From the NCBI GenBank assembly GCA_004173185.1, contig SEFZ01000012.1, positions 1 through 64,000 on the forward strand: a DNA stretch of 64,000 nucleotides, given 5' to 3'. Both the position numbers and the translations under genes were made by a program. The notes under the pieces are model-generated. The model made no database searches. It was not told the origin of the DNA and saw only the letters and a program-made list of their open reading frames with translations. This document shows positions 41,587 through 50,240 of the stretch, piece by piece. The DNA comes from Sphingomonadales bacterium. GTDB taxonomy: Bacteria; Pseudomonadota; Alphaproteobacteria; Sphingomonadales; Sphingomonadaceae. Within the stretch, counting starts at the first letter, position 1; each line of letters opens with the position of its first letter.

Positions 41587-43068
41587 CTATTCGTCGTCCT
41601 GCTCGAGCCCATGCCCGACGGGCACGGCGAGCAACTGGCCCAGCTTGGCGCGGAATGCACCCAGATCGCTGCCGCCCAATTGCTTGGTCGAGCTGAACGA
41701 GATCGAGCGCGGGTTTACCGCCACGCCGTTGCGATACCATTCGTAATGAAGGTGCGGGCCGGTCGACATGCCGGTGCTGCCGACTGCGCCGATCTGCTGG
41801 CCCTTGCGGACGGTTTGACCCGCGCGGACATAGATGCGGCTGAGATGGCCATAGCCGCTGCCATTGCCGCCGCCATGGTTCAGGCGGATGAGATTGCCAT
41901 AGCCCGCGCTGCGCCCGGCAAGCTGCACCGTGCCATCGGCTGCGGCATAAACCGGAGCGCCCCGAGGAGCGGCGATATCGACGCCCTTGTGCATGCGGGC
42001 ATAGCCGAGGATCGGATGGCGACGCATGCCGAAGCCCGAGGAGAAGCGGCCATTGGCGGGCATGCCCATCGTGCCGGTGGTGTTGCCCTTGCCCGAGCCG
42101 TCATACCATTCGGTCTTGCCGCCGCTTTCATAGGGCAGCAGTTGAACATTATTGGCGCAGCCGCTCACCCCGGCGAACATCAGATTGCCGAGCTGGACTT
42201 CGCCGGTTTCGGCGCGCGCCTGACCGACAATGATGTCGAACTTGCAGCCTGAACCGAGGCGCGAAACCGGCACGCGGCTGGCGAGCGTCTTGATATAGGA
42301 TTCGACGGTCTTGGCAGGCGCGCCGGCGGCACGCGCCGAGCGATAGAGGCTGCCGCCGATCGTGCCCTGGATGCGCAGCGGCGTCCGATCGATCGCGATC
42401 GGGATTTCCTTGAGGCTGAGCCCTCCGCCCGAACGCGCGACTTCAATCTTGAGATCGAAACGGGCGCGCAGTGCGAGCTTTTCGAGCGGGCGCGGCTGCG
42501 ATTTGTCTACGCGGCGACCGAGCGTCAGATCGAGCATCGTGCCCGGCTGGATCTCGCCTAGCGCCACGGCCTTGGTGATCAGCGCGCCGACCGCATTGGC
42601 ATCGCCCTTGCCGACGCCCGAGCGCTGGAGCACGCCGAGAAGCGCATCGCCCGAGGCAAGCTTGGCAGTGGATTGCAGGATCGGACGTTCCGGCGTGTCG
42701 GTCAGCGGCGCGACGAGTTTCGAAGCGGCGACGCGGTATCCGGTGGTGGCGCCCATGCCGAGCGGGCGGATCGATTGTGCGCGGGTGGCGTCGAAATCGG
42801 CGCCGGTCATCTTGGGCGGCACGGTGCCGTAAATCGGATTTTCAAAGCCCGGTGCGAGCAGCAGGGTCAGCGCGCAGAGGCCGACACAGGTGGCGACACC
42901 GCGATACCAGGTGAGCGTGCCGATGCGCGATCCGAGATCGGGCATCACATCGAAATCGGAGAAGCGGCGGCGGAACTTGGCAGTGAAGACGGGCGCGTTG
43001 AAAACCGGCGGCGTGGCCGCTCCGGCCCCTCCGGTCATCTCGCTGCTGTCATCGCTACGCACGAACAA
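41587..43068 (-). CDS. M23 (LytM) family peptidoglycan peptidase
   Basis: About 493 residues. An N-terminal cytoplasmic part and one membrane helix (about 58-78) are followed by an OapA/LysM-like periplasmic region. The C-terminal LytM domain (about 345-455) has GFGMRRHPILGYARMHKGVDIAAPRG, containing the zinc-binding His and Asp, and GPHLHYEWYRNG with the HxH pair, so it should be an active endopeptidase. The start is uncertain: TTG 43068 has GAGGGGG nine bases upstream, but TTG 43086 or ATG 43038 are possible. A perfect CtrA-type site lies upstream, hinting at cell-cycle control. Confidence 0.85.
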   Translation of the reverse strand: MFVRSDDSSEMTGGAGAATPPVFNAPVFTAKFRRRFSDFDVMPDLGSRIGTLTWYRGVATCVGLCALTLLLAPGFENPIYGTVPPKMTGADFDATRAQSIRPLGMGATTGYRVAASKLVAPLTDTPERPILQSTAKLASGDALLGVLQRSGVGKGDANAVGALITKAVALGEIQPGTMLDLTLGRRVDKSQPRPLEKLALRARFDLKIEVARSGGGLSLKEIPIAIDRTPLRIQGTIGGSLYRSARAAGAPAKTVESYIKTLASRVPVSRLGSGCKFDIIVGQARAETGEVQLGNLMFAGVSGCANNVQLLPYESGGKTEWYDGSGKGNTTGTMGMPANGRFSSGFGMRRHPILGYARMHKGVDIAAPRGAPVYAAADGTVQLAGRSAGYGNLIRLNHGGGNGSGYGHLSRIYVRAGQTVRKGQQIGAVGSTGMSTGPHLHYEWYRNGVAVNPRSISFSSTKQLGGSDLGAFRAKLGQLLAVPVGHGLEQDDE

Positions 43069-43151
43069 GGCCGAGAGCCCCCTCAAAAACGGTTCGCAAA
43101 TGTGAGGCCGTATCCCCCGGCTCCGGGTTCAATCACTGTGGAACCAGGGTG

Positions 43152-43166
43152 TTAAAGTCAAATTAA
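43152..43166. promoter_or_regulatory. candidate CtrA-binding site
   Basis: TTAA-N7-TTAA (43152-43155 and 43163-43166) is a perfect match to the full CtrA consensus of alphaproteobacteria. It lies about 85 bp upstream of the M23 peptidase start and 160 bp from the helicase start. Chance occurrence of an AT-rich 8-of-8 match in this GC-rich DNA is low but not negligible. Confidence 0.5.
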
Positions 43167-43325
43167 GCAGCGCCTCAGGGTGTCCCACCTGCGATGAGTT
43201 GTGCGCGAGTGAAGATGAAGGGAAGCTTAAACCAAATTTGGCAACGAAACCAATCTGGTTAACTTGCATTGGCGGTACGCAAACGGTTGCGATTCGTGCA
43301 GTCCGGCGCGATCTAATGAGTCGAC

Positions 43326-45902
43326 ATGAGCCAGTTCGCGCGTTCCCCGATCACTGCGGTGCTCGGCCCCACCAATACCGGCAAGACGCACCTCGCCGTC
43401 GAGCGGATGTGCGGACATGCCAGCGGCATGATCGGCTTCCCGCTGCGGCTGCTGGCGCGCGAAGTCTATGATCGGGTGGTACGGATCAAAGGCGTGCAGA
43501 ATGTCGCGCTGGTGACGGGCGAGGAAAAGATCGTCCCACCCAAGGCGAAGTGGTTTCTTTGCACTGCGGAGAGCATGCCGATCAGCGGAGGCGTGTTCGC
43601 CGCAGCTGGCAACAAGGATGCCCGCGAGTTTGCATTCGTTGGCCTGGACGAAGCGCAATTGGGCGCGGATCCGGAGCGCGGGCATGTCTTTACCGATCGG
43701 CTGCTGCGCGCGCGCGGCTTTGCCGAGACGATGATCCTTGGCTCGGATTCGCTCAAGCCGATGCTGCGCGCGCTGGTCCCCGAAGCCGAGATCATCGGCA
43801 GGCCGCGTTTTTCCACGCTGAGCTATGCGGGCGCCAAAAAGCTTTCGCGCTTGCCGAGGCGGAGCGCGATCGTCGCGTTCAGCGCCGAGGAAGTCTATGC
43901 CGTCGCCGAGGCTTTGCGCCGCCTGCGCGGGGGCGCGGCGGTGGTGATGGGGGCGCTCAGCCCACGCACCCGCAACGCGCAGGTCGAGATGTTTCAGGCA
44001 GGCGAAGTCGATTATCTCGTCGCCACCGACGCGATCGGCATGGGGCTCAACATGGACGTCCACCATGTCGCATTCGCCAGCCTCACCAAGTTCGACGGCC
44101 GCCGCCAGCGCCGGCTGACCGTGGCCGAGATGGCGCAGATCGCCGGGCGCGCGGGGCGGCACCAGAAGGACGGGACGTTCGGCGCGCTCAACGAGGAAGG
44201 GCCGAACGCCTTTACGCCCGAGGAAGTGCTGAACATCGAAGCACATCGAGTGCGGCCGCTCGAAAACCTTTATTGGCGCGAGGGCGAGCCGGATTTCTCG
44301 AGCGTGGACGATCTGATCGCCAGCCTGGAGGCGCGGCCCGATCATGAAGTGCTGCGCGCCGCCCCGCAGGCGACCGACCTTGCGGTGCTCAAGCGGCTCG
44401 CCGACGAGCAATGGGTGCGCGATCGGGTGCGGCATCCGAGCCATGTCGCGCGGCTCTGGGCAGCATGCGGCGTCCCCGATTTCCGCAAGCTCGGCGTCGA
44501 TCCGCATGCGCGCTTTGTCGGGCGGCTGTTCGGGCATCTCTCCGAAGCCAATGGCCATGTGCCGCATCAATGGTTTGCCGACGAGATCCAGCGGCTCGAC
44601 AATATGGGCGGCGATGTCGAGACCATCGCCGGGCGCATCGCCGCGACGCGCAGCTGGGCCTATATCGCGCACCGGCAGGACTGGCTCGAAGACCCGTTCC
44701 ATTGGGCCGAACGCACCCGCGCGATCGAGGAAAAGCTCTCCGACGCGCTCCACGCCAGCCTGACGCAGCGCTTTGTCGACAAGCGCACCACGGTTTTGCT
44801 GCGCCAGATCGGGGCCGATGCCTCTAACCTGCCGGTGACGATCGGGCCGGAAGGCGAAGTCAGCGTCGAAGAGCATGTGCTGGGTTCGCTCGACGGGTTC
44901 CGCTTCAAGGTCGATCCGCAGGCGCGGGCGGGCGACAAGAAGATGCTGCTGGCGGCGGCGGAGAAAAGGCTGGCGGGCGAATTACGCAAGCGCGGCGCGG
45001 CGCTGGCGGGAGCGGAGGATAGCGAATTCTCCCTCGCCGCGCATGCTGAGCCAGCCGAAGCACCCGACGGAAAAGCCCCTTCGACACGCGCAGCGCGCGC
45101 GTTGTTTTGGGGGCAAACCAAAGTTGCCGCGCTCCAGCCCGGCCCCAGCCTCGCGCGTCCCAGGGTCGTACTCGATCGCGCGCTGGATGTGCTCGATCCG
45201 CCCGCACGGATCGCGGCGCGCGAGCGGCTGGAGGCGTGGTTCCAGACGCAACTCCTCCGCCATTTGCCCGTGTTCGCCAAACTCGATGCAGCCAGCCGCG
45301 ATCCGCAAGCGACCGGCGATCTGCGCGCGCTGGCGGGCGCTGTGCTCGCCGCTGGCGGCCTCATTCCCCGCCGCGCCGCTGCACGACTGGTCGATGCGCT
45401 TGACCCCGAGGGCCGCAAAAAGCTGCGCCAATTGGGCGTGACCATCGGCACACTCGATCTGTTTGCGCCCGCTTTGCTCAAGCCACAGGCCGCACGCTGG
45501 CGCCGCGAACTGATGGGGCTTACCGATGTGCCGCGCGAGGGCGCCACGGTGCTTCCGCGCGGCGCTCCCGGCGCGGATCTGCCGCATGGCTATCGGCCGT
45601 TGGGCGCGCAGGCGGTTCGCGTCGATCTGGTCGAGCGCATCGCCCGCGCCGCGCATGACAGCCGGAGCAAGGACAAAGGCGGCCGCAAGCCCTTCGCGCC
45701 CGATCCGGCGCTTGCCACGTCGATGGGGGTCAAGCCCGAGACGCTCGCACGGCTGATGGCGCAATTGGGCTTCCGCACCGCCAAGGTTCGTGAGGGCGAG
45801 CCGCAGCGCTGGATCTGGCAGGGCCTCACCCCCGTCGCGCCGACCAAGCCGCCGCCCGCCGACAATGCCTTCGCCATCCTCGCGAGCCTGCGCCATGGCT
45901 GA
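43326..45902 (+). CDS. Suv3-like superfamily 2 RNA helicase
   Basis: 858 residues. The P-loop VLGPTNTGKTH (about 12-22), DEAQ box (FVGLDEAQLG), VATDAIGMGLNMDVHHVAF and QIAGRAGR are the SUV3/MPH-type SF2 motifs. The C-terminal third (about 540-858) is Ala/Arg-rich and species-variable. Mitochondrial Suv3 unwinds RNA for degradation; bacterial homologues are likely RNA helicases. Residues about 573-590 are encoded by a stretch resembling the dispersed repeats of this genome. The stop overlaps one possible start of the S4 gene. Confidence 0.9.
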   Translation: MSQFARSPITAVLGPTNTGKTHLAVERMCGHASGMIGFPLRLLAREVYDRVVRIKGVQNVALVTGEEKIVPPKAKWFLCTAESMPISGGVFAAAGNKDAREFAFVGLDEAQLGADPERGHVFTDRLLRARGFAETMILGSDSLKPMLRALVPEAEIIGRPRFSTLSYAGAKKLSRLPRRSAIVAFSAEEVYAVAEALRRLRGGAAVVMGALSPRTRNAQVEMFQAGEVDYLVATDAIGMGLNMDVHHVAFASLTKFDGRRQRRLTVAEMAQIAGRAGRHQKDGTFGALNEEGPNAFTPEEVLNIEAHRVRPLENLYWREGEPDFSSVDDLIASLEARPDHEVLRAAPQATDLAVLKRLADEQWVRDRVRHPSHVARLWAACGVPDFRKLGVDPHARFVGRLFGHLSEANGHVPHQWFADEIQRLDNMGGDVETIAGRIAATRSWAYIAHRQDWLEDPFHWAERTRAIEEKLSDALHASLTQRFVDKRTTVLLRQIGADASNLPVTIGPEGEVSVEEHVLGSLDGFRFKVDPQARAGDKKMLLAAAEKRLAGELRKRGAALAGAEDSEFSLAAHAEPAEAPDGKAPSTRAARALFWGQTKVAALQPGPSLARPRVVLDRALDVLDPPARIAARERLEAWFQTQLLRHLPVFAKLDAASRDPQATGDLRALAGAVLAAGGLIPRRAAARLVDALDPEGRKKLRQLGVTIGTLDLFAPALLKPQAARWRRELMGLTDVPREGATVLPRGAPGADLPHGYRPLGAQAVRVDLVERIARAAHDSRSKDKGGRKPFAPDPALATSMGVKPETLARLMAQLGFRTAKVREGEPQRWIWQGLTPVAPTKPPPADNAFAILASLRHG

Positions 45903-45912
45903 GGGCGAGACC

Positions 45913-46197
45913 ATGCGGCTCGATCGCTTCCTGTGGTTCGCGCGGATCGCCAAGACCCGCAGCGTCGCACAGGCCATCGCCGAAAAGGGCACGTTGCGTC
46001 TCGACGGCCGCCGCATCGAGCGTTCGGCGGTGCCGGTGCGCATCGGGTCTGTCCTCGCTTTTCCGCTCTATGGCGAGGTTCGCGTGATCCGTATCGAAGC
46101 GCTGCCCGAGCGCCGCGGCCCGCCAGACGAAGCGCTGGCTTGTTATCAGAACCTCAGAACCGGCAGAACAACTGAACCGGACCCCGTTGATAGCTGA
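45913..46197 (+). CDS. S4 domain RNA-binding protein (HslR-like)
   Basis: 94 residues. MRLDRFLWFARIAKTRSVAQAIAEKGTLRLDGRRIERSAVPVRIGSVL is the S4 alpha-L fold in the form seen in Hsp15/HslR, which binds stalled 50S-tRNA complexes. ATG 45913 is favoured because GAGGGCGAG precedes it; ATG 45895 would add six residues and overlap the helicase stop. It is part of the conserved helicase-S4-ferredoxin-CarD block. A short basic C-terminal tail follows the domain. Confidence 0.85.
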   Translation: MRLDRFLWFARIAKTRSVAQAIAEKGTLRLDGRRIERSAVPVRIGSVLAFPLYGEVRVIRIEALPERRGPPDEALACYQNLRTGRTTEPDPVDS

Positions 46198-46289
46198 GAA
46201 CGTCTCGCAGGAAGCTCCGATTGATTGACGAGGCGAATCTGCCAGCATAGCAGGGGCGCTGGTTTTCGTTCCAAGGGGCCCGTTCTGCC

Positions 46290-46625
46290 ATGACCTATGT
46301 CGTCACCGACGCTTGCATCAAGTGCAAGTATATGGACTGCGTAGAGGTCTGCCCGGTCGATTGCTTCTATGAAGGCGAGAACATGCTCGTCATCAATCCG
46401 AGCGAGTGCATCGATTGCGGCGTCTGCGAGCCCGAATGCCCGGCGGAAGCGATCCTGCCCGATACCGAGAACGGCCTTGAGAAGTGGCTCGAGCTCAACA
46501 AGACCTATTCGGAAGAATGGCCGAACGTCACCCAGAAGGGCGACGTTCCCGCCGATGCCGATGCCTGGAAAGGCGTCGAAGGCAAGATGGAGCATTTCTC
46601 GGCGGAGCCCGGCACGGGCAACTAA
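46290..46625 (+). CDS. fdxA: 7Fe ferredoxin (FdxA)
   Basis: 111 residues. Two clusters are visible: [17 protein letters not shown] for the 3Fe-4S/4Fe-4S pair and [12 protein letters not shown] for the 4Fe-4S site, as in FdxA-type 7Fe ferredoxins. The rest ([19 protein letters not shown]) is the usual acidic C-terminal extension. Electron carrier with unknown partner. AAGGGG precedes the ATG. It lies between the S4 gene and carD, an arrangement conserved in alphaproteobacteria. Confidence 0.95.
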   Translation: MTYVVTDACIKCKYMDCVEVCPVDCFYEGENMLVINPSECIDCGVCEPECPAEAILPDTENGLEKWLELNKTYSEEWPNVTQKGDVPADADAWKGVEGKMEHFSAEPGTGN

Positions 46626-46823
46626 GCGCAGAGCGAGTCGCCCGCGCACCGGAAATTCGAAAAATCAGCCCCGCGCAGCGCCCTACGGGCAAAAAAGCTG
46701 CGGAAAACCGCATTATTCCGCACCTGCACAGGGGCGCGGGTGTGGTAATTTTATTGCGAGCGTGCTACACAGGCTGGGACGAAGGCGAAAACTCGCCTCC
46801 GCCTGGAGAAGCATTTTAGTTTT

Positions 46824-46887
46824 CCCCGATCGCCAGTCTGGCCGTTAGCGCGCCCGGACTGACGCCGCAATCGTCGGGGACGTTTTT
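46824..46887 (+). terminator. imperfect hairpin and T tract between fdxA and carD
   Basis: CCCCGA (46824-46829) pairs with TCGGGG (46874-46879), with inner CAGTC/GACTG (46834-46838 and 46857-46861), followed 3 bases later by TTTTT. It lies 20 bp before the carD ATG. It could end the fdxA transcript or act as a carD leader structure. A smaller AGGCGA/TCGCCT hairpin sits at 46783-46798. Confidence 0.35.
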
Positions 46888-46907
46888 CACGGAAAGGTTG
46901 CACGCAC

Positions 46908-47441
46908 ATGGCTGCCAAGGCGCTGTCCTTCGATGTCGGCGATTATGTCGTTTACCCCAAGCACGGCGTTGGCCGTGTCATAGAACTCCAAAAACAGGAA
47001 ATCGCGGGGATGCAGCTTGAGCTGTACGTCCTCCGCTTTGAAAAAGAGAAAATGACCCTGCGCGTTCCGACCAACAAGGCGGAAAGCGTTGGCATGCGCA
47101 AGCTCAGCAGCGACAAGACGCTCCGCGAAGCGCTTGAGACGCTGAAGGGCAAGCCCCGCGTCAAGCGCACCATGTGGTCGCGCCGTGCGCAGGAATATGA
47201 AGCGAAGATCAATTCGGGCGACCTCGTGTCGATCGCCGAAGTGGTCCGCGATCTGTTTCGTGCCGAGGATCAGCCCGAGCAGAGCTATTCCGAGCGCCAG
47301 ATCTTCGAAGCCGCCGCATCGCGCCTCGCGCGCGAACTCGCCGCGATGGAGCAGATCGACGAGCCGGCTGCGCTGGTGAAGATCATCGACATCCTCAAGG
47401 TCGCAGCTGCGATCTGGAACAAGGACAAGGTGCCGGCATAA
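46908..47441 (+). CDS. carD: CarD family transcriptional regulator
   Basis: 177 residues. The N-terminal RNA-polymerase-interacting Tudor-like domain starts FDVGDYVVYPKHGVGRVIEL; the helical DNA-binding C-terminal domain has RVKRTMWSRRAQEYEAKINSGDLVSIAEVVRDLFRA. CarD stabilises open complexes at rRNA and other promoters by binding the beta subunit. Size and motifs are typical. ATG 46908 is preceded by GGAAAGG. A strong intrinsic terminator follows. Confidence 0.96.
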   Translation: MAAKALSFDVGDYVVYPKHGVGRVIELQKQEIAGMQLELYVLRFEKEKMTLRVPTNKAESVGMRKLSSDKTLREALETLKGKPRVKRTMWSRRAQEYEAKINSGDLVSIAEVVRDLFRAEDQPEQSYSERQIFEAAASRLARELAAMEQIDEPAALVKIIDILKVAAAIWNKDKVPA

Positions 47442-47469
47442 GCCGCACCGGCCCTGGTCGAAAAGTTCA

Positions 47470-47499
47470 GGGGCGGCGGGGAAACTCGCCGCCCCTTTT
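47470..47499 (+). terminator. Rho-independent terminator after carD
   Basis: GGGGCGGCG (47470-47478) pairs with CGCCGCCCC (47487-47495), followed by TTTT then CTTTT. It ends the carD transcript before the DUF2807 genes. Confidence 0.9.
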
Positions 47500-47515
47500 C
47501 TTTTCCCGACAAGGG

Positions 47516-47530
47516 GTGTATTGGTTACAC
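47516..47530. promoter_or_regulatory. palindrome upstream of the DUF2807 pair
   Basis: GTGTA-N5-TACAC, a perfect inverted repeat 26 bp upstream of the first DUF2807 start codon, in a TA/CA-rich stretch that is unusual for this GC-rich DNA. It may be an operator; no adjacent regulator gene is visible. Confidence 0.35.
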
Positions 47531-47555
47531 AACACACATACTCGGGAGGATGAAG

Positions 47556-48284
47556 ATGCGCCTGTTGATGATCGCGATGCTGCCGCTGCTGGCAAGCACC
47601 GCTGCCTGCCAGTCCAAATGGGAAAAGGAAGGCGAGAGCATCCCCTCGAGCGGTCCGGGCGCGACGCGCACTTATGCTGCAACCGGCTTTACCGGCGTCG
47701 ATCTGCGCGGTTCAGACGATGTCGAGGTCAAGATGGGCGCTACCTTCTCGGTCACGGCCGAGGGTGATCCGAAAATGCTCGACCAGCTTGAGATCCAGGT
47801 GGTTGACGGCACGCTTCGCGTTGGCCGCAAGGATCACAGCGGCAAATGGTTCGATAACGACCATGACGTCAAAGTCCGCGTCGTGATGCCCAAGCTTGCC
47901 AAGGCCAGCGTAGGCGGGTCGGGCAACCTGACCATCGAGCGCGCCGAGGGCGATGTATCGGCCTCGGTTTCCGGATCGGGCAATCTCGATATTGCCGATC
48001 TGCGCGGCGGACTTTCGACTTTGTCGGTTGCGGGTTCGGGCGATCTCAACGCCAAGGGTGCGACCGAGAAGCTCGCCGCTTCGATCGCCGGTTCGGGCGA
48101 CATCGACGCGGGTGGCCTCACCGCCAACAGCGCCGAAGTCTCGATTGCCGGTTCGGGCAATATGAAGGGCATCGTCAAGGGCGGCGCGGCGGTCAACATC
48201 GTCGGCTCGGGCGATGTCGAACTGACCGGCGGCGCGAAATGCGCGATCAACACGGTAGGGTCGGGCGAAGTGCGCTGCTCTTGA
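47556..48284 (+). CDS. DUF2807 (GIN domain) lipoprotein
   Basis: 242 residues. A lipoprotein signal ends in STAAC (lipobox AAC, Cys about residue 18). The mature part is a right-handed beta-helix of GIN/DUF2807 type with repeated GSGNL/GSGDI turns (VGGSGNLTIERAEG, VSGSGNLDIADLRG, VAGSGDLNAKG, IAGSGDIDAGG). Head domain of unknown surface or periplasmic function; often called an auto-transporter adhesin head by similarity only. ATG 47556 is preferred to 47550 because GGGAGG then lies six bases upstream. A second DUF2807 gene follows 7 bp later. Confidence 0.85.
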   Translation: MRLLMIAMLPLLASTAACQSKWEKEGESIPSSGPGATRTYAATGFTGVDLRGSDDVEVKMGATFSVTAEGDPKMLDQLEIQVVDGTLRVGRKDHSGKWFDNDHDVKVRVVMPKLAKASVGGSGNLTIERAEGDVSASVSGSGNLDIADLRGGLSTLSVAGSGDLNAKGATEKLAASIAGSGDIDAGGLTANSAEVSIAGSGNMKGIVKGGAAVNIVGSGDVELTGGAKCAINTVGSGEVRCS

Positions 48285-48291
48285 TCCCTGC

Positions 48292-49014
48292 ATGAAATGG
48301 GTGCGAGGGTTGGCCATGCGCATGGCTGCCCTCCTCCCGCTGATTTTGCTGACCGCTGCGGCGGTTCCCGATGATTCGCGCAGCTACATGGTGACGGGTT
48401 TTGATCGCGTCCGGGTCGACGGCCCGTTCCAGGTCGAGATCGTGCCCGGCAGCAATGGCGCATCGGCCGAGGGAGATCCCGCCGCGCTAGACCGGCTTTC
48501 GGTGCGGGTTTCGGGCAGCACGCTGATCGTCAATTCGGGCACCGCCGGATTTCAGCGCCGGATGGGCGATGCGCCCGAAGCGACCCGCATCCGGATCAGC
48601 GCGCCCTCGCTGCGCGGCCTCACCTCCAATGGCGGCGCGCGCATCCATGTCGCCGAGATGCGCGCCGCGCGGATCGAGATCGGGCTGCAGGGAAATGGCG
48701 CGATCGATATCGCCGGGATCCGTGCCGACAATCTTACCGCCACGCATTTCGGCATGGGGCTTCTCAAGCTTGGCGGCACCGCCAGGCAAGTTCGCGTCCA
48801 GGGCGCGCTTTCCGGAACGGTCGATGCAACGGGCCTGGTCGCCGACGACGCCAATTTGCTCTGGCAAAGCACCGGCGCACTGACGATCGGCGTGCGCTAC
48901 ACCGCCCAGATAAGCGGCCCCGGCCCGGGGCCAATTGCGATCCTCGGCAAGCCGCTGTGCACGATCCGCACCCCTGCGCCCGTCACCTGCGAAGGCACGA
49001 TCGAGCGGCGTTAG
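48292..49014 (+). CDS. second DUF2807-type secreted protein
   Basis: 240 residues, 7 bp after the first DUF2807 gene and apparently in the same operon. A signal peptide (AALLPLILLTAAA) has no lipobox, unlike its partner. The mature part shows VTGFDRVRVDGPFQVEIVPGSN and NGGARIHVAEMRA, a beta-helix start of the same family, but with fewer GSG turns. The two may be diverged copies with different attachment. The TAG overlaps the TAA of the convergent pdeM gene. Confidence 0.75.
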   Translation: MKWVRGLAMRMAALLPLILLTAAAVPDDSRSYMVTGFDRVRVDGPFQVEIVPGSNGASAEGDPAALDRLSVRVSGSTLIVNSGTAGFQRRMGDAPEATRIRISAPSLRGLTSNGGARIHVAEMRAARIEIGLQGNGAIDIAGIRADNLTATHFGMGLLKLGGTARQVRVQGALSGTVDATGLVADDANLLWQSTGALTIGVRYTAQISGPGPGPIAILGKPLCTIRTPAPVTCEGTIERR

Positions 49015-49673
49015 GCCGCGATAGGGAAGCGCAGCAGCTTGGTCTCCAGCGCGACCAGCGCCTGTGCGCCCGCACCGACCGCGCGGATGATCTCCGGGTG
49101 ATGGGCATCGAGCCCGCCGGTGAGTGCGCCAAATGCGGGCAGGATCAGCTTGGTCTCGGTCGCGACGAAGCAGCGCCGCGCGACATGCCGCCCGCGCAGC
49201 CGCAACCGCAGCTTGGGATGGAAATGCCCCGACAGCTCCGGTCGCTTGTCGCCCGGTTCGGCTTCGTGGCGCAGCACAAGCCCGTCGACCACAGCCTCTT
49301 GCTCGATCGTGCCGCCGCAATGATCGACCATCGCGGAATCGTGATTGCCGGTGATCCAGCGCCAATCGAGCCGTGCGGTCAGCCCGGTGAGCATGGCGCG
49401 CGCCGGTTCGGGTAGCCGTTCGCAGCCCGCCGAATCATGGAAACTATCGCCCAGACACCAGAGTTCGCGCGCATCGGTGCGATCGACCAAAGCCGTCACG
49501 TCGGTGAGCGTCGCAATCGAATCATATGGCGGCAGCATCTGGCCGCGCACCGCGAACCAGCTGGCTTTCTCGAAATGAAGGTCCGCGACGAGCAGCGCCC
49601 GCCGCGCCGGCCAATACACCGCGCCTTCGGCTAACGCCTTGAATGCATGGCCGGCGAACGAAAGGGGAACCAT
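49011..49673 (-). CDS. pdeM: ligase-associated DNA damage endonuclease PdeM
   Basis: 220 residues of the calcineurin-like metallophosphoesterase fold. Metal-binding motifs are complete: VADLHFEK (D-x-H), GDSFHD, GNHDSA and SGHFHPK. PdeM is usually next to Lhr helicase and an ATP-dependent DNA ligase (LigC/D-like) in a bacterial repair island; none of those neighbours is present here, so it stands alone. ATG 49673 is chosen; the longer frame extends into the next gene. It converges on the DUF2807 genes. Confidence 0.85.
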   Translation of the reverse strand: MVPLSFAGHAFKALAEGAVYWPARRALLVADLHFEKASWFAVRGQMLPPYDSIATLTDVTALVDRTDARELWCLGDSFHDSAGCERLPEPARAMLTGLTARLDWRWITGNHDSAMVDHCGGTIEQEAVVDGLVLRHEAEPGDKRPELSGHFHPKLRLRLRGRHVARRCFVATETKLILPAFGALTGGLDAHHPEIIRAVGAGAQALVALETKLLRFPIAA

Positions 49674-49704
49674 GCATCCGCTATCGTGCGGTGCGCGGCG
49701 AAGG

Positions 49705-50154
49705 TCAACAGCGCTGGATCGGAACCTTGCGGCCCTTGAACGTGATCGTGCCGTGGCCGTCGTCGATCCTGGCCACGGTGTACGTGCGCGTTTCGGGCTT
49801 TTGCAGCTTTTCCGGGGCATCGCTTTCCATCGCGAAACGCTCGGTGATCGTCTCGGTCACGGCATCGCCGGTGAGCGACCAGCTTCCCGAATCCTCGCCA
49901 TATTGCAGGCTGCCATCGGCATTGTAATGCGCGATGAAATCGCTGGCGCAGTCCTTCTCGGCCGACCAGCTGCCGACCAGCCATTGCGCCACGGGCGAAG
50001 CAGCGACCGCCGTCGACGTCGCGACCGGCGCGGGCGCAGGCGCCTCGGCGACATTGGCGACCGGCTCGATCTGGTTGGTGCCATTGGTCAGCGCCTCTGG
50101 CTGTGCGGAGCACGCCCCCAGCATCAGCAATGTCATCCCTGCGAATCTGATCAT
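49705..50154 (-). CDS. putative lipoprotein, unknown function
   Basis: 149 residues. A short signal MIRFAGMTLLMLGAC gives lipobox LGAC (Cys15). A Pro/Ala-rich spacer (about 25-55) precedes a small folded domain (QWLVGSWSAEKDCASDFIAHYNADGSLQY), rich in beta strands and with two cysteines (KDC, QRC) that could pair. The pattern LVGSW resembles lipocalin-like secreted domains, but I do not assign a family. It lies 31 bp upstream of pdeM on the same strand and may be cotranscribed. Confidence 0.65.
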   Translation of the reverse strand: MIRFAGMTLLMLGACSAQPEALTNGTNQIEPVANVAEAPAPAPVATSTAVAASPVAQWLVGSWSAEKDCASDFIAHYNADGSLQYGEDSGSWSLTGDAVTETITERFAMESDAPEKLQKPETRTYTVARIDDGHGTITFKGRKVPIQRC

Positions 50155-50202
50155 CGCTCAATCCCCCGTCATGCAGAGCCTTGCTCTAGCATGTTGCGCG
50201 TT

Positions 50203-50229
50203 GGACCCTGAAACAAGTTCAGGGTGACG
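50203..50229. repeat. dispersed intergenic palindromic element, half copy
   Basis: CCCTGAA-ACAAG-TTCAGGG (50206-50224) with flanking GGA and TGACG. It matches the right half of the element at 17343-17367 and lies between the lipoprotein and M20 peptidase genes, downstream of the latter. Confidence 0.7.
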
Positions 50230-50240
50230 GCATGCATAGG

